A DNA stretch of 64,000 nucleotides from Trichomonas vaginalis G3 (lineage: Eukaryota > Parabasalia > Trichomonadida > Trichomonadidae). The translations under genes and the position numbers were made by a program. Under the pieces are notes generated by a model. The model was not told the DNA's origin. It made no database searches and saw nothing but the letters and a program-made list of their open reading frames with translations. The stretch is taken from NCBI RefSeq assembly GCF_026262505.1, contig NC_067205.1, forward strand, positions 17,546,001 to 17,610,000, in the 5' to 3' direction. Positions 11,010 through 21,957 of the stretch are shown here, in pieces. How positions within the stretch are numbered: position 1 is the stretch's first letter; each line of letters begins with the position of its first letter.

Positions 11010-14000
11010 ATGATTGTTGCTCTATTGACGTACTTGACTTGTTGTGCAAAAGAAGGTATACAAGTCAACTTTGTTGATTCAGATTATGCTGATTTCGATA
11101 TTACATACGTTAGAAAAGAAAAGAAAAGTTATTGGCATCGAACTTATTACGAAGATGTAACTTACTCAACAACTTATCATAATAGAGGTTGGTTCGTTGT
11201 TTTCAGAGAGTACATAAACAGAAAGCCAAGAAGTTTGCATTTTGTTAAAGGATCTAATAATGGCGTAGCAGATTATGATGATATACACTTTGAAACCATA
11301 ACTAGTGTTGACCCTGTAACAGGCTATCTGAGTTTATGTTTTAACATCACCAACAATGGAGACGAACCGAAGAGAATAGATGTTGGTGTATTCGCTGATA
11401 TTCAAGTCGCAGGAAACGATTATGCAACAGTCATCCCATTAGAAAATAGAAGAGGTTTCACAATGACTGATCCTGATACTGGCATCACTTTCACGTTATT
11501 GGTCAAAGATGCATCTGGAACAACAAATGTTGATGCATTTTATTACGGTAAATTTAACAGAAGGTGGGCAGAGATTTATGATGATTACTACAACAATCAA
11601 GTTGTAAACTACTACCCTAAGAGGTTCCCATACTTTAAAAACATAACCACTACTCCAACAAACCTAGAAAACGAAGATAGTGTATTCGCATTTTCTTGGC
11701 AGAAAAGAGATATCTATCCAGGAAAAACTTTAAGTTATGGAACAACTGCAGGTACAGGATCCAACTTAAAGAGCCCACCTTTTGCCAAATGGACATGCGA
11801 TTTCAAAGATAACTATGATCCCTATGAAAAGGTTACAGTGACATTTAGCATTGGAGATTATGATGAAGGAGAATACATTTTTATTTATTATCAACATGAT
11901 ACAACACCAGAATTGCTGAAAAAATTTTATGTCAAAAATTCTCCAACAGTCAAATCATATTCTATGGACATTTATCTTGACTCAAATCCAACATATAATA
12001 TAAAGATTTATGCAATTGATAGCAACAAATGGAAGTCTAATATCCTTGAGAAGACTTTCGTTGTAACTTCAAAGCCAACATTATCTATCACAAATCAGAT
12101 TGATCAGACGTATAAGAGTAACTCCCTGATCTACATTGAAGGCAATGTTAAAGATATGACATCAGTCAAAATTGGTTACAGATTCGATGATTCATTCACA
12201 AACTATGATGACACATTATATTCTTGCCAAGGATATGAAATGAAATATAATGCTTATATTCCAATTGACTCATCACTTCAAGCTGGAACCCATACACTCT
12301 ATGTCTTCGCCGAAAACACTTATAGTGTAAGATCTCAAGAGGCTAGTGTAACTTTCGAACTCATAATATCTACTGCTCCATCCATCAAGAGTGTAAGAGT
12401 ATCAAATGCCATTGCACAGCCAGGAGAAAAGATTTATATAACTGGCCTTTTCAAGGACACTGATTCAAACGATGCAATCTCATTCAGTGCTCAGTTCGGA
12501 AGTGGAGAATTAAAATATCTTGGTGAATTAGCAACAAATGGAAGATGGCAGATATTCAACTTCTCTTACACAATTCCTAAAGTTACAGAACTCAAGGACT
12601 ATAAAATCACCGTCTTTGGCAAAGATAAATCAGGCAATCCATCAAATGATGCATCTGTCACTATAACAATCTATATCCCGCTTAGAACACCTCAATATAC
12701 ACCTCTTTCAACACCACTTACAACTCCATTTACAACCGCTCTCCAGACTCCAGCATCCACAGCTCACATTACACCATTTACAACAGCTCTCCAAACACCG
12801 GCATCCACAGCTCATGTAACGCCATTTACAACTGCTATTGAAACACCATTCTCAACAGCTCATGTCACACCATTTTCAACTGTCATTGAAACGCCAGCAT
12901 CCACCGCCTTTAGAACAGAGTCTTCAACAGCATTTGAAACTCCATTCCAATCACTTTTCCAGACAGCTGTTGAAACACCATTTGAAAGCGCATATCAAAC
13001 TCCTGAATTAACAGTTCAAGAAACCCTCTTCCAAACAGCCGAAGAAACTGTTTTCGAAACCCCATTTGAAACAGTTTATCAAACAGCTGAAGAAACTCCA
13101 TATGAAACTGTTTATCAAACTGTTTCTAGTACACCTTTTGAAACTGAATATGAAACTCCATTTGAAACAGCTTTCAATACAATGGAAGAAACTCCGTTCA
13201 GTACTCCATATGTCACAAAGTTTGAAACTTTTGCTGAGACTCCTTTCATTTCTCCATTTGAAACAAACGCACAGACTGCTCATGAAACACCTTATTCTAC
13301 TGCATTTGATACTCCATATCAAACATCTTTTGAAACACCATTTGAAACAACTGTAGATACACCATATAATTCACCTTTCCAAACAATTGTTCCAACAAAG
13401 AAAGAGACACCTGATCAAACACCACAAAATACGCCCGGCTCAACTTTCTATCAGACACCTTATGAAACTGTTGATGAAACTGTTTATCAGACACCATTCA
13501 CTACTCCATTCAACACACATGTAAATACAGTTCAGGAAACTCTTGTTGAAACCCAGAAAGAGACACCATTCAACACTCAAAAAGAAACTCCATTTGTTAC
13601 ATTCCAGCCAACACCATTTGAAACTCAACAAGAAACACCTCATGAAACATTCATTCCAACACAACAGCAAACTGCAGCCGAAACAAATGCAGAGACAGCT
13701 GTTGAAACACCATTTACAACTCCAGTTAACTCTCCAGTTACTCCAGTTCCAACTACTACCACAAATGAAGAAAATCACTCAATTCTTTACAATTCTCATT
13801 CATCAATAATGCAGGATTCATCTTCTCTCAAGAATCACAAGAGCAAGAACATGCTTCCAATTATTGTCATTTGCTGTTGCGTTCTTATTGCAATTATTGC
13901 AGCAGCAATCATTGCAGCTATTTTGATTCATAGGAAGAATGCAAATGAATCTGAAGAAGAAGAATCAGCAGTTGAAATGGAGGAAACAGTAATAACACCA

Positions 14001-14138
14001 CAAGTTGCTACAGACTCTATTACTCACGATAATCCATTATTTACAACTTCAATTAATGATGAATCTGAAGACATATTTGCAAATGAATTTGAAGAATCTA
14101 ATCCAGTTCATTATTTCTTTGAGAAAGAAAATGAATAA
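11010..14138 (+). CDS. Giant surface protein with Thr/Pro/Glu repeats and single TM anchor
   Basis: 1042-residue type I membrane protein, intact. Short hydrophobic N-terminus (about residues 1-13) as signal peptide; a large extracellular part of beta-rich modules (about 14-555), the first with motifs NRGWFVVFREY and DVGVFADI; then about 360 residues (about 558-920) of 4-residue-phased TPFET/AxQT repeats, likely an extended stalk and a probable glycosylation target; a transmembrane segment (about 948-975); and an acidic cytoplasmic tail of about 67 residues containing NPLF, which resembles NPxY/F sorting or endocytosis signals of trichomonad surface proteins. A broken paralogue lies at 35455-36903 in the same orientation. 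The ligand is unknown; adhesion or surface recognition is inference. Confidence 0.75.
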   Translation: MIVALLTYLTCCAKEGIQVNFVDSDYADFDITYVRKEKKSYWHRTYYEDVTYSTTYHNRGWFVVFREYINRKPRSLHFVKGSNNGVADYDDIHFETITSVDPVTGYLSLCFNITNNGDEPKRIDVGVFADIQVAGNDYATVIPLENRRGFTMTDPDTGITFTLLVKDASGTTNVDAFYYGKFNRRWAEIYDDYYNNQVVNYYPKRFPYFKNITTTPTNLENEDSVFAFSWQKRDIYPGKTLSYGTTAGTGSNLKSPPFAKWTCDFKDNYDPYEKVTVTFSIGDYDEGEYIFIYYQHDTTPELLKKFYVKNSPTVKSYSMDIYLDSNPTYNIKIYAIDSNKWKSNILEKTFVVTSKPTLSITNQIDQTYKSNSLIYIEGNVKDMTSVKIGYRFDDSFTNYDDTLYSCQGYEMKYNAYIPIDSSLQAGTHTLYVFAENTYSVRSQEASVTFELIISTAPSIKSVRVSNAIAQPGEKIYITGLFKDTDSNDAISFSAQFGSGELKYLGELATNGRWQIFNFSYTIPKVTELKDYKITVFGKDKSGNPSNDASVTITIYIPLRTPQYTPLSTPLTTPFTTALQTPASTAHITPFTTALQTPASTAHVTPFTTAIETPFSTAHVTPFSTVIETPASTAFRTESSTAFETPFQSLFQTAVETPFESAYQTPELTVQETLFQTAEETVFETPFETVYQTAEETPYETVYQTVSSTPFETEYETPFETAFNTMEETPFSTPYVTKFETFAETPFISPFETNAQTAHETPYSTAFDTPYQTSFETPFETTVDTPYNSPFQTIVPTKKETPDQTPQNTPGSTFYQTPYETVDETVYQTPFTTPFNTHVNTVQETLVETQKETPFNTQKETPFVTFQPTPFETQQETPHETFIPTQQQTAAETNAETAVETPFTTPVNSPVTPVPTTTTNEENHSILYNSHSSIMQDSSSLKNHKSKNMLPIIVICCCVLIAIIAAAIIAAILIHRKNANESEEEESAVEMEETVITPQVATDSITHDNPLFTTSINDESEDIFANEFEESNPVHYFFEKENE

Positions 14139-14402
14139 TTTGTTTGATTATAAAAATATATTGTTTTGCGGATTTTTCCAAAAATAATTTATCAAAATTA
14201 AAATTTAAAAATTCAAATCCTCGGAAGGTTAGTATATTGTTAGTTTGGAATTTATTTGTTAATAAATGATTAAATAAGAATTCATCTTAAGTTCTAGAAA
14301 AATGATTTCTTTTTGAATGTTATCTTTTAGCTATTATTTCACAGTTATGATTTAATTTTGATATTGAACCGATTTTCGTTAAAACAGATGTGTTCTTGTT
14401 GA

Positions 14403-14594
14403 AAAAATGGAATAAAAAAATATTTATTAGTTTTTCAGAAGAATATATTGAATAAAAAACTTAGTGAAAAACAACTTGCTGCATTAGCTGCTGGAAGACA
14501 AAAGAACCCACGTTTGCTGGCGAAGAAAGCTAGAGAAGAAGCAAAAGCAAAGGAAGAACAAAAAGCTAAAGAAGCTGAAGCAAAGAAAGAGTAA
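14403..14594 (+). pseudogene. Small basic Ala/Lys-rich protein at Polinton B edge
   Basis: A reading frame ending at 14594 encodes about 50 residues with KLSEKQLAALAAGRQKNP followed by a Lys/Ala/Glu helix. Where it begins is unclear, as it lies at the element edge. The composition suggests a nucleic-acid-binding or virion core peptide. Its stop is followed by TAAATG-like sequence and the next gene starts 24 bp later, so it was part of the same tight gene row. Function unknown. Confidence 0.4.
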
Positions 14595-14618
14595 ATGGTT
14601 TATTTTTATCCGAATTAA

Positions 14619-15473
14619 ATGTATAGACAAATACCTTTATCTGTTGCGTTCAGTAGTGAAAACTCTGACGTCAAAATAAAGGGGAACAGAGTAACGTTTA
14701 AGTTTCCAACAGACTGGATTGTGAACATAAATGAAGAGAAGTACATTGGCATAACATCTATGTATATAACACGTGCTTTCAGAAAGGTTGACTTTATACT
14801 TCAAGTCGAGATAGAAAATGACGAACAGTCTTTAAACGCCCAAAACATTCACATATACAAATACTTTAAAGACGATACAACATTGTTGCAATGTATGATT
14901 TCATTTAATGAGATGTTCGAGAAAAAGTTCAACATTGAAGTACAAACTTTACAGCCTTTACGTGAGTTTCTTGCACAACTGAAAGAAGAAGGTAGTCAGC
15001 CACAACTTATAGACTTTCATTATGAATTTAATGAAAATGAAGATGGAACTCATGACTGTCAGTTTGTTATATATTCACCATTCAATGAAGTAGCTAAAGA
15101 GAAAGAAAATCCATTACGTATAAGGTTTCAAATCTCTGAACCCAATGAAGACTTCAAGAATGTTTTCAATTATGATGCAATGCTTCCGAGGAAAAATGAA
15201 TTTTCAAAGATTGTAACACCTGGCATTTGGGATAGAAAGCAAGCATTATATTCAAACTTAAGTAAGGGAGTTGAAAATGAGTTCATTGGTCATACAAGAA
15301 CTTCACCACTTCCTAACCCTAAATACTATAAATTAACTGGCTTCAATCGTGAGTTTTGGATAGACATGTTCTCCACTCATGACCATAACTGCCCAGTGTT
15401 CTTACCTCCAGACCATAAGGACTGTCTCTACATTGAAGCACAACTCTTAAACTCTACCATCGCAGTATTGTAA
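14619..15473 (+). CDS. Polinton B minor-capsid (penton-like) candidate, copy 1
   Basis: 284 residues, looks whole. Near residue 28 it has FKFPTDWIVNINEEKYIGI, closely paralleled by YEYPRHWVEYVGGEKAIEI in the gene at 29658-30539 and by a FDYPLRWF segment in the broken gene at 58590-59432. All are beta-rich proteins beside virion genes, so I infer a family of capsid-associated (penton or minor capsid) proteins; no fold search was possible. The start is preceded by TTTTTATCCGAATTAA, the T-rich TAAATG context shared by Polinton genes here. It lies on the polB side of the element, unlike the second copy. Confidence 0.45.
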   Translation: MYRQIPLSVAFSSENSDVKIKGNRVTFKFPTDWIVNINEEKYIGITSMYITRAFRKVDFILQVEIENDEQSLNAQNIHIYKYFKDDTTLLQCMISFNEMFEKKFNIEVQTLQPLREFLAQLKEEGSQPQLIDFHYEFNENEDGTHDCQFVIYSPFNEVAKEKENPLRIRFQISEPNEDFKNVFNYDAMLPRKNEFSKIVTPGIWDRKQALYSNLSKGVENEFIGHTRTSPLPNPKYYKLTGFNREFWIDMFSTHDHNCPVFLPPDHKDCLYIEAQLLNSTIAVL

Positions 15474-15523
15474 AATCTACGCTAGTTTTATTTTTTCTGA
15501 AAATTTTTATTTGAGTGAAAGGC

Positions 15524-16090
15524 ATGGAAGGTGAAGGACATTGGCAAACACTCGAACATGACAATGACTATGAAATCTTTTCAGAGTACCCTTATCCAAT
15601 TAGGCGCATAAGTAACAAAAGAGTTGTAAGTGAGTTTGACAACGGTGATGGTTATATTTGTGTTTATTTAAACAAACATAAACTCTTTAAGCATAAAATT
15701 GTTGCAAATCAATTTATACCGAATCCTGAAGGACTTCGAGAAGTAGACCATATAAACAGAGACAGAGGAGACTTTCATATCTCAAACTTAAGGTGGGTGT
15801 CGAGAAGACAAAACATGAGAAATATTTCTGGTTCGAATGGCTATTGGTTTGACATTGTAGACACTCTTCCTGAAGATGCTGTTGAAATTATACAATACTC
15901 TAAATTTACTCTAGAAAATTACTACTATGTCCCAAGTGAAGATGTCTTTTACTATTTCATGGGAACTCAATACAGACGAATGAATGTCTTAAGACAGTAT
16001 AGCAAAGATTATATAAACATTACAGATGTAGAAGGAAGAAGAACAAAGCTGTCTATTGCAAAGTTTAAGAGAGACAATGGTTATACATAA
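15524..16090 (+). CDS. HNH endonuclease (homing-type) in Polinton B
   Basis: 188 residues from the first ATG at 15524. An N-terminal NUMOD4-like segment is followed by the HNH core: EVDHIN (D75, H76, N78) and NLRWVS (88-93), as in phage and large-DNA-virus homing endonucleases that cut DNA using a metal-bound His-Asn-His fold. The C-terminal about 60 residues, containing YYVPSEDVFYYF and TKLSIAKFKR, resemble the whole of the small protein at 31438-31764 and may be a DNA-recognition domain. It sits between the minor-capsid candidate and polB (convergent). Looks whole. It may be a free-standing selfish gene or a domesticated element function; the sequence does not decide. Confidence 0.75.
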   Translation: MEGEGHWQTLEHDNDYEIFSEYPYPIRRISNKRVVSEFDNGDGYICVYLNKHKLFKHKIVANQFIPNPEGLREVDHINRDRGDFHISNLRWVSRRQNMRNISGSNGYWFDIVDTLPEDAVEIIQYSKFTLENYYYVPSEDVFYYFMGTQYRRMNVLRQYSKDYINITDVEGRRTKLSIAKFKRDNGYT

Positions 16091-16157
16091 ATGACAAAAA
16101 TATATGACCTCATTATTTTTATCAGAATGACCTCATTGCTGACAAAAATAAATGACC

Positions 16158-19100
16158 TCAGAACTTCAACTTACGAATAAAGCTTGTTTTAGTCGTTATT
16201 GAGAAGTTAAACTTCTCTTCAAAGCAAGGACTAGAAGACTTACATAAGTCAAATCCAATCTCTTGACCATCATGAAGTGCTTTGTAAAGTTTCATTAAAC
16301 TGAACTCAGAGTCTTTGTCATATGTTCCAACAGGTATGTGAATGTTCTTATCTTCATTGTAATAGCATTGTATAGCTTCAGGAAACATTTCATTAGCTGT
16401 TAAAGCAAGAACGTCTTGTTTTACACCTTTACAACGTGCATGGAATGCAACTTCATTTAAATCGTTCGTGAGTAAGTCTATGTAAGTCTTCTTTCCACAA
16501 AATATTGACTTGTATGCTAAACTTTGTTTTCCAGGTGTTATTTCTGCGAAGTCAGAATGGAACTGACCTAATGTTTTACCAATAAGTTCTCTACCGTATC
16601 TCTTCTTAAACTCTGCTGCAAGCTTTGGTATGTCTTCATTGAAAATATGCATGCTATCACAGTCCTGGTAGAAGATTTGAAGTCCCATATCTTCAGCAGT
16701 ACAGAATACTTCACACATTATTCTCTTCGACATAGATAGAATGTTAACACCAAGTGGGCAAAAGTTAAAGTGTCTGCAAATGCTTTTCGTTAGCTTGAAA
16801 ATAGTTTTATCTGAACCATCCAAACCTTCGAACTTCACTATATGGTTGTAATTTCTTATAGCATATCTTATAGCATCTTTGTCATTTACTATGGTTATTT
16901 TTGACTCAATAGGAGATAGAATAGTTTTGCCATAAATACTGTTCAGAATGAGCTTTATATTTTCTTGCAAAGGATTTCCTTCTTTCTTATACTTTAACCT
17001 TAACTCAAACAACTTCTTTACTTCATCTCTTATTCTAATATCTCTGTTTCCATCGTAATAGTATCCTTGCAACACTTCACATTTGACACCTTGATATTTT
17101 ATGAGGTCTTGTAATGTTATATGGTCAACATACATTAAACAGCAAGTGTTTGAACTTCTGGGAACGTTAAGTTCTGGATTTAGTTCAGGGTCACAAACTA
17201 TTAAAGGAAAGTGTCTATGTATTCCAATCTCTGTTATCTTAATGAGAACAAAGAAGCCAGACATAAACTTTTCACCAATGGGTTCCTTTTGGTCGTCGTT
17301 GAATAAATGTCTCATGAGATACTCTGTGCTTAACATCTCATCCTTCAATACTTTGGGAATTCCTTCTAAAGTATAAAGTCTCGCGATAGCTGAGGATATA
17401 ATGAAACAGCATCGAAGTCAGCAATGAGTTTCTTTTCGCTCTTTTGTTTAATGTTATCTGACAGCATACATCTTCCACCTTGAATGCATCTCGAAATAAA
17501 TTCTCTTGGTTTATTTGAGAGGTCATAAAGATTTCCATTCGGGAAGTATACTCTGTTCTCAAATAATTTGTTAGCAATTGAACAAATACTAACGTAGTCA
17601 TAAACGTTTAAATCAAACTCTTTCAATAAGTCATTGCGGAACTTTACAAAACCTTCTCTTAAAATTCTTACATCTTGTTTGCAGTAAAACGTGCTATATT
17701 TTTCTAAGTCGAAGTGGTTCTCATCTATTCTGCAACCTTTGATGGAATCTATGTTTTCATGAACGTTTCAATATCTTTTACAAACTTACACGCTTCAGAA
17801 ATGACACCAGTTCTGTTGTCATTTGCTAACAAAACACTGCTGTAGTAGTTATATGGAAATACTTCTTTCGGTCCTGTTTGTAAGTTAAACATAGCAGGAA
17901 ATAGTTTAAGCTTCTTATTTATAACACTGTAAGAGTCTTTTATAATAATTGCCCGTCCTTTATATAAACCAGTTATTTGCATTGTTCGTGAACCTTTAAT
18001 GATGGGAGTTCCTTTCACTTCTGTCATGTGTCTTAAGATGAAGTTTATATCATAGCTGAGGTTATGGAAATATATTAAACTCTTGTCAGGAAGTCGCTCC
18101 AAAAATTCTGTTGCACAGTTTTGACCCCATATGCTTTCACTCACTGAACCATCTTCACTGTCATAACAGATGTTAAAAGCTTTATGAAAGCCATCCGTAC
18201 TACACTCAAAGTCAGCAAAGAAAACGTGCTCAGGAATGAACTTGCACTTATTTTTATTTACTTCTTTTGACTCGGCTTTCTTCTTCAGTTGTACACAATA
18301 CTTTGGAGCATATGTCAAATCTTTAAATGGTGCAAGGTTCTGTTTATATAAGTCAGTCGTATATGTGAAAAGTTCTCCATAAGAAATAGGTTCGAAATAT
18401 TTGCACTCCCACAATGTTTTCATAACATCCCATAGCGGTGTAGTTCTATCCATGCGAACAATGTATTTACCATCTCTCATTGTATATATTTTCATCTGTT
18501 TTTCAATGTTCATTCCACCACACTCCTTCAAGATTTCTATATAGTTGCGAATGAAATATGTTGTCATTGGTAATCTTTCGTTTAGCATGTAGTGGTCTTC
18601 AACAAGAAGTAAGTCAATAGTTCGAACAGTTTCACATTCTTTTGGTATATATCTCTTTATTTCATTATGTCTTGAGTCATTGAAATAACCAATGGTAACA
18701 TTAAATGCTATACCTGTTGCGTCAGAAATTTCTTGTACTTTACTTTGAGGAAAGTCTCTAACACGAATGACTTCTCTCATGTGGTCAATAGTTTCTTCAT
18801 TTACTCCAGCCTGAATGCAAGCATAAACGAAACAATTGTCTTCTGTCATAAGTGCTGCAGTTCTTTTGTTCAGTTCATTGAAGATTTGGTAGCGTTCAAG
18901 ATTTATAGGTAATGTGCAAAGATACTTCCAGAACTGACCGCTTCTCTTCTTATAAAACTTCTTTTCACCATTATCTTTCCAAAAGCTTTCTATAAGTGCT
19001 GGGTTTCGTGTTTGCTTAAGAGCTTCCAAAATGGCTTTCTGGTCATTTGTCAGTGTGCTTTCATCTCTATATGGTCTCTTTTTTGGTTTGCCTTTCTTTA

Positions 19101-19931
19101 CATCTGACATCGTTAAGCCTTCATATTCTGTTAAATCATACATCTTTATTTCAGTAAGATTCTTTATGTTTGTCAAGAAGAAGTCATAGTGCATTTCAAC
19201 AATACCTGCAGCATTTGCTTCTATCTCTGATATAAAGTTCTCCTTCAAGAGCTGATGTAGTAATGTTCCAATATTATTGAGGTTTAACGTAGAACATTCA
19301 TACTTTCCACCAAGTTTATAACATACCATCCTCTTTGTTGGGAGTTTATTTTAATCTTCTCTAAGAGTCTCATGAAAACCTTACCGAAATGTTTGTGTAA
19401 GTAGTCTCTGTTTGGTTCATCTAAAGCTTCGATGTTAAAGTCAATGAGTCTATTGCCTGTCAACATTCTCTTCCTATTCTCTTCATCTTTCTTTAACCAT
19501 CTCTCACCTTCTTTTGGTTTGTCGTCAATGGAACGAATGACATCGTTAGCTTTGCGAACTTGTTCTATAGCATTTTTAAACATCTCTCTTCTCTGTTGTT
19601 TCAGTGTGTCATCTCTCTTTCGTGTTTCACCAACGTTCGCATTTGTTATGTCAAACATCTCACGCCTTACTTCATGAGGTACTGAACGTCTATGATATAA
19701 GTCAATAGCAACGTCATTTAAAGGAAAAGTTCTTGCATGGACTTCGTCCTCGCCGCGTTGTGGCTTTATGAACTCATGAATTCTATCATAAGTTATTTCA
19801 CCATTGTAGTCATTGAGGATGTCAGCGAGTGCTTTTTTGTTTGTTGCGTAATGTGTTGCTACTTCTATGTTAGCTTCTGTAAGAAGTTGTTTTATTTCCG
19901 AGTGTTCTAACTTAGACAACTTCCGATACAT
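16158..19931 (-). pseudogene. polB: Protein-primed family B DNA polymerase of Polinton B, broken
   Basis: Minus-strand region of about 1,250 codons. Order from the N-terminus: a basic helical domain of about 200 residues; a middle domain; the 3'-5' exonuclease with FFADFE and FHNLSYDINF; then palm motifs DFDAVSLYP (motif A), ILNSIYGK (motif B) and YQDCDSMH (motif C). This is the hallmark replication enzyme of Polintons, which copies the linear element from a terminal protein. Broken, about three breaks. Its start at 19931 is divergent from the gene at 20021 with 89 bp between. Identity is secure from the motifs. Confidence 0.9.
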
Positions 19932-20020
19932 CTTTAATAGGAAATAAAAAATATTTTTTGAAAAAAATTAGCTTAGATTTTTTAAGGCTAGTTTTAAAAT
20001 ATTTCGAACTTTTTATTTTA

Positions 20021-20494
20021 ATGAAACACATGCAAGATTGCAAGTTCTTTTCATACAATGCTCTCGCTACTGCCATCAAGAATGAGTTCAATAATGCTTC
20101 AAATGTTAATGTTATCTTTAACAAGAAGTTTGTGAAAGAATCTAAGTTCGGTCAGTATGTCAGACCATTAGCTATCGTCATTGACCGCAAACGTTATACT
20201 TCACAAGAGTTAGCAGTAGTTTTGAAACAAAAGGGTTTCTTCGTGAATGTCAAAGATACTCATTATACTGTCATAAAGAACTCTAACATTGACTTCTTCA
20301 GTATTGCTATGAATCTTTCCGAACAGAAAGAATATAAGAAGGGTGAAACAAATGTGAAATATTATCCTTCATCTCTGAAGACAATAACGAACAAAGATGT
20401 CATACAAAAGTTCTTACCAAAGGTTGAAGAAACTTCTATTGACATTGACGAAGGAAGTGAAATGGTTGAAGAAATAGACCCTGAAGTTATTTAA
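20021..20494 (+). CDS. Unknown Polinton B protein with acidic tail
   Basis: 157 residues from the ATG at 20021, chosen because it follows a T-rich TTTTTATTTTA tract like other genes of the element. The N-terminal 130 residues are basic and mixed alpha/beta; the last 25 are strongly acidic (EETSIDIDEGSEMVEEIDPE). No motif recognised. It is divergent from polB and may share a promoter region with it, so a role in replication or DNA binding is possible but unproven. Confidence 0.55.
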   Translation: MKHMQDCKFFSYNALATAIKNEFNNASNVNVIFNKKFVKESKFGQYVRPLAIVIDRKRYTSQELAVVLKQKGFFVNVKDTHYTVIKNSNIDFFSIAMNLSEQKEYKKGETNVKYYPSSLKTITNKDVIQKFLPKVEETSIDIDEGSEMVEEIDPEVI

Positions 20495-20642
20495 GCAAAA
20501 ATATATTTTTGAATAACTGAAAGTGTCACCACGTCACCATGTGCTACCAGGTTAATTAACTTCTTTTAAAAATGATGACAACATGACATTTTGACAACAG
20601 TCCAGGAAATAAATTTTATCGTTAATGTTTACGTTAATGTTT

Positions 20643-20872
20643 TTCATTAAATTTTGACAAAGTGCAAATCTTCACTTCGTCAAAAAGTTAATGTTTTTCA
20701 TTGAAATCGGTAAGTTTTCATTAAATTTTGACAAAGTGCAAATCTTCACTTCGTCAAAAAGTTAATGTTTTTCATTGAAATCGGTAAGTTTTCATTAAAT
20801 TTTGACAAAGTGCAAATCTTCACTTCGTCAAAAAGTTAATGTTTTTCATTGAAATCGGTAAGTTTTCATTCT
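20643..20872. repeat. Three-copy 74-bp repeat with internal hairpin
   Basis: ATTTTGACAAAGTG recurs at 20651, 20725 and 20799 (period 74). Each unit has an imperfect hairpin (TTTGACAAAGTG / CACTTCGTCAAA, 8-nt loop) and ends with TCATTGAAATCGGTAAG. The last copy runs into the 3' end of the KilA-N gene, and TCATTGAAATCGGTAAGTTTTCA also occurs inside that gene at 21022-21044. Could be operator- or origin-like iterons. Confidence 0.75.
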
Positions 20873-21711
20873 TCCTCTTTGAAGTTGTCGAAATATTCTG
20901 TTATCTTTTCCTTCAGTAATGGTAAGTCTTCTTTGAATGTAAGTATTGTGCAACCTTTGATGTCATAGTGTGTTTGAGGAAGAGTATTTTTGACAATTTC
21001 CTTTATTTGCTCATTCGGTGTCATTGAAATCGGTAAGTTTTCACGATAGAACCAGTTTCTGTCAGATTTGTAAATCTTAGCAAGGTCGTAAAAGCTTTTG
21101 TTGTTTCTTCTGACTAAATGCAACATAACCATATCTTTATCTTCTTCATTTTCCATCTCTTCAGCGTAAATCATATACTTATAACTCTTTTCCTTTCCTT
21201 TTGGTACTGAACGTGGTATTCTTTTCTGTATGCTTTTGTCTTTGGATTCAATGACTTCATCTTTTGCTTGAAGTTTCTTTTCCATATCTTCACGTTCTGC
21301 TTTATATAATTCATCTAACATCATGAAAATATAACAAGCATAACGAGGTGAAGCCCACATTGCTACAGCATTTACTAAAAGTCTATGAACATAATAACCT
21401 TTCAAACAAGGAGCCAAATTCTTGCGATTTTCGAATGGAATCTCTTCCCTCGGTTTTCCGAGGGAAGCAATCATATGAGGAAATTCTTCTAAAAGTTCTT
21501 TTGTCTGTTGGTTTTCAAACCAATGATATGCTTGCTTTGTAGAACGAAGAGCATTCAAAATACTTTGCATTTGGTACATATCGTCTTTGACCGAACGAAT
21601 GAGACGTAACTGTTTGTTATACTGTATGTACTCGTATTCTTCATTTATGGCTTCATGAACGATAGCAGTTGTTGTGTTCTCTGTTGTTGACATATCTGTC
21701 TTTACATACAA
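20866..21711 (-). CDS. KilA-N domain protein of Polinton B
   Basis: 281 residues, looks whole. Residues about 55-130 have the KilA-N pattern (AYHWFENQQTKELLEEF, then a segment with VHRLLVNAVAMWASPRYA), a DNA-binding domain typical of phages and large DNA viruses. A charged coiled-coil linker (about 135-165) follows, then a C-terminal domain reminiscent of those attached to viral KilA-N/BRO proteins. Start at 21711 is preferred over the ATG 18 bp downstream because a T-rich tract lies just before it. Likely a regulator of element genes; its 3' end is embedded in 74-bp repeats that could be binding sites, which is inference. Confidence 0.65.
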   Translation of the reverse strand: MYVKTDMSTTENTTTAIVHEAINEEYEYIQYNKQLRLIRSVKDDMYQMQSILNALRSTKQAYHWFENQQTKELLEEFPHMIASLGKPREEIPFENRKNLAPCLKGYYVHRLLVNAVAMWASPRYACYIFMMLDELYKAEREDMEKKLQAKDEVIESKDKSIQKRIPRSVPKGKEKSYKYMIYAEEMENEEDKDMVMLHLVRRNNKSFYDLAKIYKSDRNWFYRENLPISMTPNEQIKEIVKNTLPQTHYDIKGCTILTFKEDLPLLKEKITEYFDNFKEEE

Positions 21712-21795
21712 AATAAAAAATTAGAAAAAATAAAAATTAACTTTATTTTTTCTGAGATAAACACTATTTCTTCACAACATTAAATTTTATCCTGT

Positions 21796-21957
21796 ATGAA
21801 TGACTTTAAAAAATTATTGAATGACTTCGAATACTATCTCATTGACGCACTGACAGACCCTCAAAACTGTGTTGAAAGTTCTTTAAGCTTTAAGATTGAA
21901 GGTACGACGCATTTTGTCTTCACTTACGTATTGAAAGAATATGACCGTTTATCATAA
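21796..21957 (+). CDS. Small Polinton B protein (53 aa)
   Basis: ATG at 21796 preceded by AAATTTTATCCTGT, the element's usual T-rich start context; stop at 21957. Encodes a 53-residue acidic protein beginning MNDFKKLLNDFEYYLIDALT. Divergent from the KilA-N gene with about 85 bp between. No motif. Kept because context and composition fit a real gene; could still be chance. Confidence 0.4.
   Translation: MNDFKKLLNDFEYYLIDALTDPQNCVESSLSFKIEGTTHFVFTYVLKEYDRLS

Noticed and set aside
12910-13809. Several long open frames on both strands within the surface-protein repeat region
   Set aside because: They arise from the periodic ACA/CCA/GAA codons of the real gene read in other frames.
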